Positions 1 to 11,378 of a DNA stretch of 64,000 nt are shown piece by piece. The stretch lies in contig JASANG010000796.1 in NCBI GenBank assembly GCA_030248215.1, positions 171,943 to 235,942 on the forward strand, written 5' to 3'. Below the pieces are notes generated by a model that saw only the letters and a program-made list of their open reading frames with translations, was not told where the DNA came from and did no database searches. Position numbers and translations under genes: made by a program. This DNA comes from Enoplolaimus lenunculus (lineage: Eukaryota; Nematoda; Enoplea; Enoplida; Thoracostomopsidae). Position 1 is the stretch's first letter, and every line of letters starts with the position of its first letter.

Positions 1-250
1 ATTTTTTTTGTATTAAATTTTACCAACATTTCTGTGCAAATTTTGAAGTTGATTTCGCCAAAAATTATATATCTCAACACAGCGTTAGCTATGGTTAAAA
101 TAGGGTGATATGTTGAATGTGTTGAAACTACGACGACTGTGAACGCTTTCTGATTGCAGCGATTTCTTCCTTTGCTTTGCAACTTGTCTTGTAAATACTA
201 TGCAGGTATGTTTGGAGAGTCGAAAATGGAAATTATGGTGACTTGATTTT

Positions 251-430
251 AAGAGTTGCGCTATAAGTACTTATGTTAACGTGAGGCGCCCGCCCATATG
301 GCGCCGTCCGTCACCGTGCGGTATCGTACGCAAATAATTCACGTACGATAACGTGTGGTGACGGACGGCGCCGTACGGGTAACGGACGGTGACGGAGGGC
401 ACCGGACGTCAAGTATAGCGCAACCCTTAT
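251..430. mobile_element. GC-rich foldback element (MITE-like)
   Basis: The outer ends read AGAGTTGCGCTATA and TATAGCGCAACCCTT, near-perfect inverted repeats, and both are flanked by ATTTTA. Inside lies a second, GC-rich hairpin: roughly 291-330 pairs with 342-380 around an 11-base loop. The base composition contrasts strongly with the AT-rich surroundings. A shorter relative with the same ends and GC-rich core lies at 37738-37820, and a half copy is near 11850-11893. No coding capacity; superfamily not assigned. Confidence 0.6.
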
Positions 431-788
431 TTTAGAATGAGTTGAATCATTCAGTCTGAGTTAAGACTACCAGAACTCAGAATTCTGAGTTTAATTAATT
501 AACTCAACCGCAATCAACTTGACAGTTGTGAGAATCAACTCAATTCAGAATGATTAATATTTATTGTTATAACTAACAAATAACTACTCGCTAGCTGAGT
601 TGATTAATCAACGCATTGTAATTTTTGTGTAATTGATAACGGGTGCTATATATAGCATTTGAAACCAGGATCTCTAATGCTAAATTTCGTATTATTGGTC
701 TATTAAATGATGCCCCCTCGCCCCACTTCCAATTCTGGCGTTGACTAACTGGCGATAACTGCTACCCGTTTACCATTTATGTGCTAAT

Positions 789-1244
789 TTATCCACCTGT
801 CATGTATGAATCAGCGAACATTGCTAAACTTTCTTCGCGTTCAACCATATCTAACGCTTGTTTAGTAGTCATAACTCGTGTGGTACGTCCTGGTTTCGAT
901 AACGATTTGTTAACTCTTTGTGTCCATCCGACATCCCCATCACTGACAGCGCTTTCAAGGAAATAATCCGAACGATCTTTGGGAATAACAACACGAGAGA
1001 TATCATTTTGTTCTTCGAGTGCAATTGGAAGCTTTTGTAGCGTATCTATAGCTGGTCGGGGGGTACGGTTGACCAATGTTTTAACCAGGGATCCCTCGAA
1101 TAGGATTGAAGTTACAAGTGAAAGCAACGCGGTAACAAATAACAGGATGCGTTTGCCGTACCTGCTGGTGGTGGATAAATTGTGTAGTATGCTTGGCTCT
1201 TGGTTTAACATGTTTGAGAATACGCCAAATGCTATCTGAAAAAA

Positions 1245-1316
<72 letters not shown>

Positions 1317-2175
1317 TTTAACTCAAAGATACGCATTGCATCCCACGTGGGATTTTCAAAGCACCTTATTTGAATGAACGTTAGCGGTCATAGAAATATT
1401 TTTTGTAAATTTTAATTTGTGCATTTTGCTTGTAAAACACCTCTGTACAATCTGGCAGTGCCCATGGTTCTATAATCTTACAATGCGATCTTAAATCGAA
1501 TACACCAAACTGGTAAAAATGTTACATGACCAGTTGAACCTTTTAGGGGTGTTAAAACCAAAATTGTACCTGAAATGCAATTTCAGTTGGTCGATTATTA
1601 TTGGTGCGCTCGTATAATAGTAACTCTATTGCACATAAACAAACAATAACGGCAAGCATTAGTAGCAGTATCGCAGTCCAACATGCAGGACTCATTATTT
1701 TGAGTAAAAGTTTTGAAGATCCAAAAACATCCTTTGCAAATGTAGGCCGTCTCATAATTAGTCCCACTGTCCCTCGTGAAGACATTTCAAAAAACAATGG
1801 AAACGTATAATTAAGGCCACAGTTAAGTCGATTAGTTACCATATAATACGGCACACAAATTAGCGCATTATGATACATACTTCGACCCATCAGCCCTGAA
1901 AATCCCCCGGTACAGTTAGCGCCACCTTCACTCCCCCATACTACGTTAGGACCGTAGAGTTTCGTTCGAAATGGTATTTTGAGGGCAGTTAAAATATACG
2001 TGCACAGCTCGTAAACGATGCCTAGTTGTTGAGATTGTGATTTGCATCGAGTCGAATAGCTTCCACCTGTATCATGAAGACGTTGGCTGGCAGAAAACTG
2101 GCTACAGCCGTAACTGTACGGTGAGTACGGAGCATGAATGACTTCAAGAACAGGTTTCGCAGTGCTACTTGACAT
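789..2175 (-). CDS. Divergent ionotropic glutamate receptor-like protein, partial (two exons seen)
   Basis: Two exons join in phase 0: 2175-1570 (donor CAG|GTACAA) and 1235-about 797 (acceptor TTTTTTTTCAG). The product follows the iGluR core order. First comes ligand-binding lobe S1, beginning KPVLEVIHAPYSPYSYG, with GIVYELCTYILTAL matching the 'GYCIDLL' segment. Next is a hydrophobic M1 (about residues 165-190, after KIMSPACWTAI), then a pore-loop/M3 stretch (IAFGVFSNMLNQEPSILHNL, then a membrane segment), then part of S2 ending near ALDMVEREESLAMFADSYMT. The M3 signature SYTANLAAF of classical receptors is not recognisable, so this is a divergent receptor. No amino-terminal domain or signal peptide is seen before S1. 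Exon 2 has a possible donor at ACAG|GTGGAT; later exons with the end of S2 and M4 are not visible and may lie left of the window. Function as a ligand-gated channel is inferred from family only. Confidence 0.65.
1249..1312. repeat. (AT)n microsatellite
   Basis: About 32 uninterrupted AT dinucleotides. It sits in the intron of the glutamate-receptor-like gene, directly next to the 3' acceptor of exon 2 on the minus strand. Confidence 0.95.
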
Positions 2176-2236
2176 TACAGACAGTTTTAATAAAATTCAT
2201 TTGAAGAAAGTTGAAACGATTAACTGCTAAATTTCA

Positions 2237-3139
2237 CTAGAAAAAAATGCTCAGCACTTGAGCAAAAAGGGATATGTTTCATATTCCTATCAAAAGTATG
2301 GTAAACTAGATCAGCACATTCGCTTGATGTAACCTGGAAAAGTATTAAGAAACAATAGCGTCCAAAATCATGTTAATTATTAATTTTTCTGAAACATCTT
2401 GCGGACAGCAAATCTATTTCTAACATTGAAGTTTTTGACAGGATTTGTTAGCAATTTTCAGATATTCCTTAGGGTCGCAGAAACATGGCTGAGGTATACC
2501 GCTCTTTGATTTTGCAAGTTAATCGATGTTGCCAGAATACGGTGCGATTTGTGAGCTTAAATAGTCGTGCCTATGCAGTGAAACAGATAAATAACTCGGG
2601 TGGAAAATGCGCATTTATATAATTTGTCACTAAGGTAAAAAAATCGAGTAAACTCAAAAGTCACTTATAAGTGGAGCATTTTTAAAGCATCAATTGCGAT
2701 TCGTTTTGTGACGTCTGTTCAAGGAAGTATCTAACAAAATTGGTCATCAAAACTCTAACAGCCATTATGTCGCCACACAATGCTCTTATGAAATTCAATT
2801 ATATAACTATGGTAATACAAAGCCATAGGTAAATTTAATACGTTTTGTAGAGAACTTCAATATACATTCATGGATTCCAAGCTAAATCTGTCTACATTTC
2901 AGAAATAATTTCGCTTTGCATTCAAGAAAAGCATCTGTTTTTTACAAAAAATATTACAGAAATTTTGCTGTCCGCAATATGTTTCAGAAAAATTAATAAT
3001 TAACATGATTTTGGACGCTATTGTTTCTTAATACTTTTCCAGGTTACATCAAGCGAATGTGCTGATCTAGTTTACCATACTTTTAATAGGAATATGAAAC
3101 ATATCCCTTTTTGCTCAAGTGCTGAGCATTTTTTTCTAG
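2237..3139. mobile_element. Long-TIR MITE, 903 bp, with TTTCA target duplication
   Basis: Terminal inverted repeats of about 170 bp (2237-2408 and 2970-3139) begin CTAGAAAAAAATGCTCAGC and match almost base for base. The 5-bp sequence TTTCA directly flanks both ends (2232-2236 and 3140-3144). The middle has no meaningful ORF, so this is a non-autonomous DNA transposon. TIR length and 5-bp duplication do not point clearly to one superfamily. It lies just upstream of the glutamate-receptor-like gene start. Confidence 0.85.
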
Positions 3140-3181
3140 TTTCAACCGCTTTACCAAGCTGCTGCATTAATCCGTGGGGGT

Positions 3182-6100
3182 GACATCGTCCGTTGCTGTG
3201 AAGCTAACCGTTTGTGTGAAACCAACCCTTGGGCGAAAACCGGCCGTTGAGGGGAAACCAGCCGTTAGGATCAAACCAACCTCTGTGGCAAAATTAACCG
3301 CTGGGGTGAAATAACCGCTGGGGTAAAACGAGCCACTGGGGTGAAACGAACCGTTGGGGCAAAACCAACCGTTGAGGTAAAACCAACCGTTGGGGTGAAA
3401 CCAACCGTTGGGGTGAAACCAACCGTTGGGATGAAACTGACCGTTGAGGTAAAACCAACCGTTGGGGTGAAACCAATCGTTGGGGTGAAATCAACCGTTG
3501 GGGGTGAAATCAACCGTTGGGTGAAACCAACCGTTGGGGCAAAACCAACTGTTGGAGTGAAACCAATCGTTGACGTAAAACCAACCGTTGGGGTGAAACC
3601 GACCGTTGGGGTGAAACCAACCGTTGGGGTGAAGCTAACAGTTGAGGTGAAACCAACCGATGGGGAAAAACCGATCGCTGGGGTGAAACCAACCGCTGGG
3701 GTAAAACGAACCGTTGGGGTGAAACCAACCGTTGGGGTGAAACCGACTGTTAGGGTGAAACCAACCGTTGGGGTGAAGCCAACCATTGGGGTGAAACCAA
3801 CCATTGGGGTAAAACCAACCGTTGGGGTGAAACCAACCGTTGTGGTGAAACCAACTGTTGGGGTGAAACCGACCGTTAGGATGAAACCAATCGTTGGGGT
3901 GAAACCAACCGTTGGGGTGACACCGATCATTGGGGTGAAACCAACCGTTGGGGTAAAACCAACCGTTGCGGTGAAACCAACCGTTGGGGCGAAGCTAACC
4001 GTTGGGGTGAAGCCAACCGCTGAGGGGAAACCAACTGTTGAGGTGAAACCAACCGTTGTGGTAAAACCGATCATTGGGATGAAACCAACCGTTGGGGTAA
4101 AACCAACCGTTGGGGTGAAACCGACCCTTGGGGTGAAACCAACTGTTTGGGGTGAAGCCAACCGTTGAGGTGAAACCAACCGTTGGGGTGAAACCAACCG
4201 TTGGGGTGAAACCAACCGTTGTGGTAAAACCAACCGTTGGGGCAAAACCAACAGTTGGGGTGAAAGCAACCGTTGGGGTGAAACCGACTGTTGAGTGAGA
4301 CCAACCGTTGGGGTGAAACCATCCGTTGGGGTGAAACCATCCGTTGGGGCAAAACCAACCGTTGGGGCAAATCTAACTGTTGCGGCAAAACCAACCGTTG
4401 GGGTCAAACCAACCGTTGGGGTGAAACCAACCGTTGGGGAGTTGGGGAAAAACCAACTGTTGGGGTGAAACCAACCGTTGGGGTGAAACCAACCGTTGGG
4501 GTAAAACCAACCGTTGGGGCAAAACTAACTGTTGGGGCAAAACCAACCGTTGGGGCAAAACCAACCGTTGTGGTGAGACCAACCGTTGGGGTGAAACCAA
4601 CCGTTGGGGTGAAACCAACCGTTGGGGTGAAACCAACCGTTGGGGTGAAACCAACCGTTGGGGTGAAACCAACCGTTGGGGTGAAACCAACCGTTGGGGT
4701 GAAACCAACCGTTGGGGTGAAACCAACCGTTGGGGTGAAACCAACCGTTGGGGAAAAACCAACCGTTGGGGAAAAACCAACCGTTGTGGTGAGACCAACC
4801 GTTGTGGTGAGACCAACCGTTGGGGTGAAACCAACCGTTGGGGTGAAACCAACCGTTGGGGTGAAACCAACCGTTGGGGTGAAACCAACCGTTGGGGTGA
4901 AACCAACCGTTGGGGTGAAACCAACCGTTGGGGTGAAACCAACCGTTGGGGTGAAACCAACCGTTGGGGTGAAACCAACCGTTGGGATAAAACCAACCGT
5001 TGGGGTGAAACCAACCGTTGGGGTGAAACGAACCGTTGGGGTGAAACCAACCGTTGGGGTGAAACCGACTGTTAGGGTGAAACCAACCGTTGGGGTGAAG
5101 CCAACCATTGGGGTGAAACCAACCATTGGGGTAAAACCAACCGTTGGGGTGAAACCAACCGTTGTGGTGAAACCAACTGTTGGGGTGAAACCGACCGTTA
5201 GGATGAAACCAATCGTTGGGGTGAAACCAACCGTTGGGGTGACACCGATCATTGGGGTGAAACCAACCGTTGGGGTAAAACCAACCGTTGCGGTGAAACC
5301 AACCGTTGGGGCGAAGCTAACCGTTGGGGTGAAGCCAACCGCTGAGGTGAAACCAACTGTTGAGGTGAAACCAACCGTTGTGGTAAAACCGATCATTGGG
5401 ATGAAACCAACCGTTGGGGTAAAACCAACCGTTGGGGTGAAACAGACCGTTGGGGTGAAACCAACTGTTTGGGGTGAAGCCAACCGTTGAGGTGAAACCA
5501 ACCGTTGGGGTGAAACCAACCGTTGGGGTGAAACCAACCGTTGTGGTAAAACCAACCGTTGGGGCAAAACCAACAGTTGGGGTGAAAGCAACCGTTGGGG
5601 TGAAACCGACTGTTGAGTGAGACCAACCGTTGGGGTGAAACCATCCGTTGGGGTGAAACCAACCGTTGAGGCAAAACCAACCGTTGGGGCAAATCTAACT
5701 GTTGCGGCAAAACCAACCGTTGGGGTCAAACCAACCGTTGGGGTGAAACCAACCGTTGGGGAGTTGGGGAAAAACCAACTGTTGGGGTGAAACCAACCGT
5801 TGGGGTGAAACCAACCGTTGGGGCAAAACCAACCGTTGGGGCAAAACTAACTGTTGGGGCAAAACCAACCGTTGGGGCAAAACCAACCGTTGTGGTGATA
5901 CCAACCGTTGGGGTGAAACCAACCGTTGGGGTGAAACCAACCGTTGGGGTGAAACCAACCGTTGGGGTGAAACCAACCGTTGGGGTGAAACCAACCGTTG
6001 GGGTGAAACCAACCGTTGGGGTGAAACCAACCGTTGGGGTGAAACCAACCGTTGGGGAAAAACCAACCGTTGGGGAAAAACCAACCGTTGTGGTGAGACC

Positions 6101-6393
6101 AACCGTTGGGGTGAAACCAACCGTTGGGGTGAAACCAACCGTTGGGGTGAAACCAACCGTTGGGGTGAAACCAACCGTTGGGGTGAAACCAACCGTTGGG
6201 GTGAAACCAACCGTTGGGGTGAAACCAACCGTTGGGGTGAAACCAACCGTTGGGGTGAAACCAACAGTTGGGATAAAACCAACCGTTGGGGTGAAACCAA
6301 CCGTTGGGGTGAAACCAACCGTTGGGGTAAAACCAACCGTTGAGGTGGAACCGATTGTTGGGGTGAAACCATCCGTTGGGGTAAAACCAACCG
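3182..6393. repeat. 18-bp minisatellite with 1,322-bp higher-order repeat
   Basis: About 175 head-to-tail copies of an 18-bp unit, consensus GTGAAACCAACCGTTGGG. Edges (3182-3340 and 6340-6393) are degenerate and the centre is nearly uniform. Variant units recur in the same order at an offset of 1,322 bp (for example 3871 and 5193; 4439 and 5761), so a block of about 73 units was itself duplicated. Because 18 is a multiple of three and the unit has a stop only in one forward frame (TGA), long ORFs appear in five of six frames, such as (VKPTVG)n, (ETNRWG)n and reverse (QRLVSP)n. I regard these as non-coding consequences of the repeat. Confidence 0.95.
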
Positions 6394-6920
6394 CAAGCTC
6401 TATAAAGTGGTGAAAGTTATAATCGTTAAATTACATAGCTAACGTGTAAAAAGTGTTGAACCAAAATGAAAAATTTCGTGCACTTTCTGTAAGGAGTTTT
6501 TTGACCGTAACTATTGAAGATCACACTGGTTTGCAAAATCCTTTGGCACAAATATTCCCTACGTACCAGGATACCAGTGTACAAAATTTAAACGATATAG
6601 ATCTGATATTACTTGAACACCAACATGCGATCTAAACTGAAAATACGCGCTTGAGATGCGCGAATCATATATATGAACACTATCGTGTTCATATGATTTA
6701 AAATCTGATATACACCTTAAACTTGTTTTTGCAATTTATAAATATTAGATTTAAAATTTTAAGCACAGTGCCTATTCAGGTATCTGGCATTCATTTATTA
6801 TTGAATTCCAGTTGTCCGGACATCCTGTTACAAATTAGTTACAAAAATGTTTTTTGCGATTCCCACGTTGGCAGTCTATTTTACGCTCAAGTATATGAAG
6901 AACAATAACTCTTTGTATGA
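6394..6920. other. Intergenic stretch, nothing recognised
   Basis: AT-rich sequence after the minisatellite. Only short chance ORFs (about 60 codons) with no recognisable domain. An inverted ATATATGAACAC/GTGTTCATATGA motif at 6666-6697 is the only structure seen. Confidence 0.4.
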
Positions 6921-6924
6921 GGTG

Positions 6925-7380
6925 AGCAATGCGCGGTACTGTAGTGACCCGAATAAGACGGGGACTGATATTTATTTGGCCTCTCCAGAAGGTACCTCCA
7001 CTTGTTATTCGGTTACGGACTGTTATTTAATTTAGACCCACGCTCCGCCGCCCTTCGTTATTGATATATATCCGGTACTGCAATTATCGGTTCAATTAAA
7101 CGTTTATTTGTCTTGTGTCAATAGCTTGAGCGATAATATATACAAGCTTTAGGAATGTATTTTCAAAATTTAAGTACGCTTTAAAGTTTCGCACTCAAAT
7201 TATTTGGTCATGGAGTCATATTTATGTGCTACAATTAGGGTCAATTGACATTTATGGACTCTAATTAAGGTTTAGGGACTCTATCCGCTTACGGACTCTT
7301 ATTAGGGATACGGACTCCAATTGATTCGGACTCAAAATGAAGACTCCCTCTTATTACCCCACCTCTTATTCGGGTCAATA
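6925..7380 (+). repeat. Dispersed repeat 'CTCCAGA-GTTATTCGGTTAC' family, copy 1
   Basis: This segment is clearly homologous to 27315-27775 and, for its first ~140 bp, to 63716-63860. Shared landmarks are GGACTGATATTTATTTGGC, TTATTCGGTTACGGACTGTT, CACGCTCCGCCGCCCTTCG and a later run of GGACTC-rich sequence. No TIRs, target duplication or coding capacity were identified. Likely a non-autonomous mobile element of unknown class. Confidence 0.7.
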
Positions 7381-8029
7381 TAGTATAGAAGCACGCTTAC
7401 AGGAACTATACTTGAGTATTTTTCCCTCTGCAAATTGCCTCAGGATTAATAAACTTGCAATATCACACGGAGCCCCTGCCAAACTAACAAGACCAACATA
7501 TGCTATGCGTCTGTGCTCTGATATTCCAAAATACAAAATTTTTCCAGCTATTTCATGTTTTTACTATAAACTCCCCCGAGAACACCCACGCTGAAGACCC
7601 TTGCTTTTGTTGGCCAACGTTACTGTTATGTCCGCTAAACTCTATAGATCAGACACATTCCTTAGCCTAAACCCTATTAAGCGTAAAAACAAGTGTTAAA
7701 CCTATGTCTTAGCCTAATCAAAATAGTTGGAAATGTAATAGAACTCCAGTTGCAGTCGTGGAAAAAAGTGAACGTTTTAATACGGGACGTTTAGCCGATA
7801 GCTACGTATAATGTAAAGCCATGAGAACAAGGAACTTAAAATGAAATATTTATTATTTTATAAAGTATTTTGATACTATTCAAATACTGCAAAGAGCGAT
7901 ACAATTGCATTTGTTGGCAAAAACGGTATGGCGTATAAAATTATACAAAAAAAATAAAATAAAAAATGTTGGAACGAAATCAAGCGAGCAGTGTTTAACA
8001 CTTATATCATATATGCGATGTGTAAAATC

Positions 8030-8145
8030 TCCACAAGACGTGAAAGCCCCCTCTGGCTCAAGCGTCAAGCTCCTATAGCTCACTGGTCATCGTAAACGCC
8101 TCCCACCCGTGAGCCTGGGGTTCGAATCTCACCTTAAAATTACAA
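8030..8145 (+). mobile_element. tRNA-derived SINE-like copy
   Basis: From 8069 the sequence resembles a degenerate tRNA: GCTCCTATAGCTCACTGGTC carries an A-box-like region and GGGGTTCGAATCTC at 8117-8130 is a good B box. The acceptor stem does not close. The flanks (ACAAGACGTGAAAGCC before, AAAT-rich after) resemble a second copy at 32190-32300, so this is a dispersed tRNA-related element and not a working tRNA gene. Confidence 0.55.
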
Positions 8146-8400
8146 ATCATGTGAAATTGCAAATATTCATGTGAGAAAGGGTAACTTTAAATCTACGACT
8201 AAGCGGAAGACTGAGCAATGGAAACATTCTTGAATACCATTTGATGTTAAAAATATCCCGGTCAAGCATTAAATATTGAAAACCCTAAAGTCTAAAGCGT
8301 TAACCTTGTAGACGCAAAGATTTAATATCACATTAAAATGTAACGGACACCAGGTTTATAGGTTATAAAATTTTAACACACCCCGTGTATAAATTTTTCA

Positions 8401-8459
8401 GGCCCTACTGAACAGTCTGGGTTCAGGCCCTACTGAACAGTCTGGGTTCAGGCCCTAAG
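8401..8459. repeat. 25-bp tandem duplication
   Basis: Two exact copies of a 25-bp unit starting GGCCCTACTGAACAGTCTGG, at 8401 and 8426, then the first nine bases of a third. Confidence 0.9.
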
Positions 8460-9304
8460 CCAACGCCATCGTTGGAATAGTCGGCCCACCCAAGCAGGTC
8501 CAAAGAGGCCCGAAACATAACGTTTCACAGTTCAACTTCCTGGACTTTTGTCTATCCCAAAGCACCTTTCGTAGCCTTTTCGGCATGCTAGAAGGTTACC
8601 AAAACTTTGAGGAGGGGCATGGAGGGAGTTTCTAGGTCTTATAAGCGGGTCTTAAATTTTTCTAGGCAGCACCAAAATTTTTAGGTCTGAGTAGCAACAC
8701 TCCATCCGTGGACTCTCGGATTGTGCTAGTTTATTCAAGAAACCGAACGTCCTCTGTTTGGGACCGTCATACAACACAGTTGTAGCACTGTTTATCGTCC
8801 TTCCGGTATACAAACGCACGCCGCTAAGCGCTCGCATAGTGCACTGTGCAGAGTTCGCGCTATCGCACTCGTTCGACACTTGTGCGTTGGTTCTTTTATT
8901 CATTTGCGCAGAAAGATAATCGTGCGCACACTCGCTGCACTTTCTTCAGCTAGTGCCGCACACTTGACGCATCGCAGCAACGCGCGTTCACATCTTGAAA
9001 GCTTGCAAAGTCCTTCTACAACTGTTATACTTATATGCCAGTTTGACGCATGCCTAAAATAGGCGGCCCTAACCTTGAACGTGTGGCGAAGTTTAAGAGC
9101 CCAAAAACATTCCATTAGCTATTTGTTTTCACTCAAATTGCAGTTCCCGGTAAAACGGAATCCAGGTGTACCGTATATAATTAAAACTAAATATATTTTG
9201 CTTTCAACAATACATATTCAGACTCTCAAACCAATACCTACAAGGGCTCGTGTTAATCTCGCTGCCGTTTAGAATCCCATCATCACATCACAAGAATTTG
9301 AGGT

Positions 9305-9675
9305 GTGGTCGAAGGTGAAATTTTGGGGTTACGGGTTTTGTGGTGGAAAATGGAATTTTGGGTTTTTAGGATATGGTCAAAATTGGGATTTTGGGTTTTC
9401 GGGATAAGGTCGAAAGTGGGATTTGGTATTTTAGGATATGGTCGAAGGTTGAATTTTGGGATTTTGGATATGCTCGAAGGCTTGATTTTGGGATTTTGGC
9501 ATTTTGGGATTTCAGGATATGGTCGAAGCTGAGATTTCAGGATTTTGGGATTTCGGGATATGGTCGAAGGTGGGATTTTGGAATTTCGGAATACGGTCGA
9601 AAGTGGGATTTTGGGATTTCTGGACATGGTCGTTGGTGTGATTTTGGCATTTCGAGATACGGTCGCATGTGGGAC
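9305..9675. repeat. Degenerate minisatellite, unit about 30-36 bp
   Basis: Repeated GGGATATGGTCGAAGGTGGG and ATTTTGGGATTTC blocks, about eleven imperfect copies. It creates open frames on both strands, which I treat as repeat artefacts. It is followed at 9690-9950 by a diffuse CCTAAGCC-rich tract. Confidence 0.85.
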
Positions 9676-10346
9676 TCTCCTGAAGCCTAGCCTAAACTTA
9701 AGTCTACGTCATTTACGGCCTAATCTATGCTAAAAGCCAAACCTGCTCCTAAATTCCAAGCCCAACCCTAACCCCAAGACTAATCCTGAGCCTAAGCCTG
9801 AGATTTAGCTCAATGGTCATTTAATATCTAATCTATGTTTAACCCAAAGCCTATTCATAAAGCCTAAGCCGAAACGTAATCCTAAGTCTACGCCATTTAC
9901 GGTCTAATAATATGCTTAAAACGAAAGCAAGTTTCGCTGTTTAACTCCGGGGAGCGCAGTCCGCACTAGTCGCATTCCTGTTTGTTGGCGGTGCAAACTA
10001 CATGACTTTAAATAGTTAAATTTTCGTCGCAAATCTCATAGCCACTGAAAATCCCAGCCAAATTTGTGTGCGCTAAAAAACTTGAGGAACTATTAAAAAT
10101 ATAACGCTACATTATACGTTTTTCACGTTTCAAGCTGCAACTTTCAACTGTTATACTAAATTTGGTGTAACTGGATATCCATTACCGTTTCTGTTTCGGG
10201 TAAAAATAGAACATGTTTGAAAGATTTGTACTTCAATATCTGTTTTCCGTTTCTGTTATTTTGATCACCATCCATTTGCGTTACTTTTACTATCCGTTTA
10301 CACCCTGGGTATACATACACAAAAAATCAATCGAGTGTAGCACGTC

Positions 10347-10352
10347 TTTATT
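10347..10352 (-). promoter_or_regulatory. Candidate poly(A) signal of the BPI-like gene
   Basis: AATAAA on the minus strand, about 130 bases past the stop codon at 10481. Inferred from position only. Confidence 0.4.
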
Positions 10353-10480
10353 TTAAACACTTTTTAGCATTTGTCAAACCTTATTTTAGCATCAGTACCA
10401 AACGGTTTTTTTATCAAAACGCGAAAAGCGGTTTAATAGTTTTGACACCATTTCTAGAAACGAAATTATAATTTCAAAGA

Positions 10481-11311
10481 TTACGATTCTAGAGCTTGTC
10501 GAGTCAATTTTTTCGCAAGTTCCAGCAACTTATCTTCATTTAATTCAACGTTTGTACCCAAAATAATATTGGCTGGTTGAATACGAAATTGCGTACCAGT
10601 CAATTGTCCATACTGTGATTGGGGAATGGGAAACGATTTTGCTAAGATATCATTTACATAGCGAGTTGTTATGATACCCAGTGCGCGTTTGAGTAGTTCA
10701 TTGTCAGATACCTGCCCTGAAATGATATTAATCCTTTCCCGCATCAATATTTTCTTGTCTCATCTGTGAGCTACATTTTTATGTTAAAATTTTGAATTTC
10801 AGAAACTGGAGAGAGACAGTATAGAGTTCTGCATAACATTATAGAATCATCAAGAAATTCTCTGGATTCGCTATGGGATGGTACAATGATTTTCTAGCGC
10901 AATACTTAACCCAGCGAGAAAGCTCGACGTCAGAATTCCTGACGCCTTTGCTTCAGGAATGTAGCCAGCCGAACCTGCTGGAAGCGTAGAATATTCATTT
11001 AGGCTACGCAAGTAATTCAGATAACATAAAAGCTAAGTGGAACCTCTTCTAGTCATGGGTCAGATTTTTCTGGCGGGGGGGCTGCGACCAACCCTGACCA
11101 CCTTCTGGTTATCGCCGCCCTTTCCTTACCTCTGGTAACATCGACATTGATTTTGTTCAGCGTTGCGTGACCATAAAGCTGGCTCGTTTTGGGCACCACT
11201 CCTAGATGAACGTCCATTTCATACTCACTGGTGCCTCGAAATGTTCTCGGAGTAATTTCACTAATTCGATCGCTTCTTACTTGCGCTAAGAATTTAAGTT
11301 TAATCATTTCG

Positions 11312-11378
<67 letters not shown>

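Noticed and set aside
3182-6393. CRISPR array
   Set aside because: Units are contiguous without unique spacers, and the context is a eukaryotic nuclear genome.
3271-6413. Long ORFs on both strands encoding VKPTVG, ETNRWG or QRLVSP repeats
   Set aside because: They arise in five frames at once from an 18-bp repeat; there is no non-repetitive domain, signal peptide or splice structure, and no reason to prefer one frame.
9283-9733. Repetitive ORFs around a GGGATTTTGGGAT minisatellite
   Set aside because: Open on both strands because of the tandem unit; no recognisable protein.
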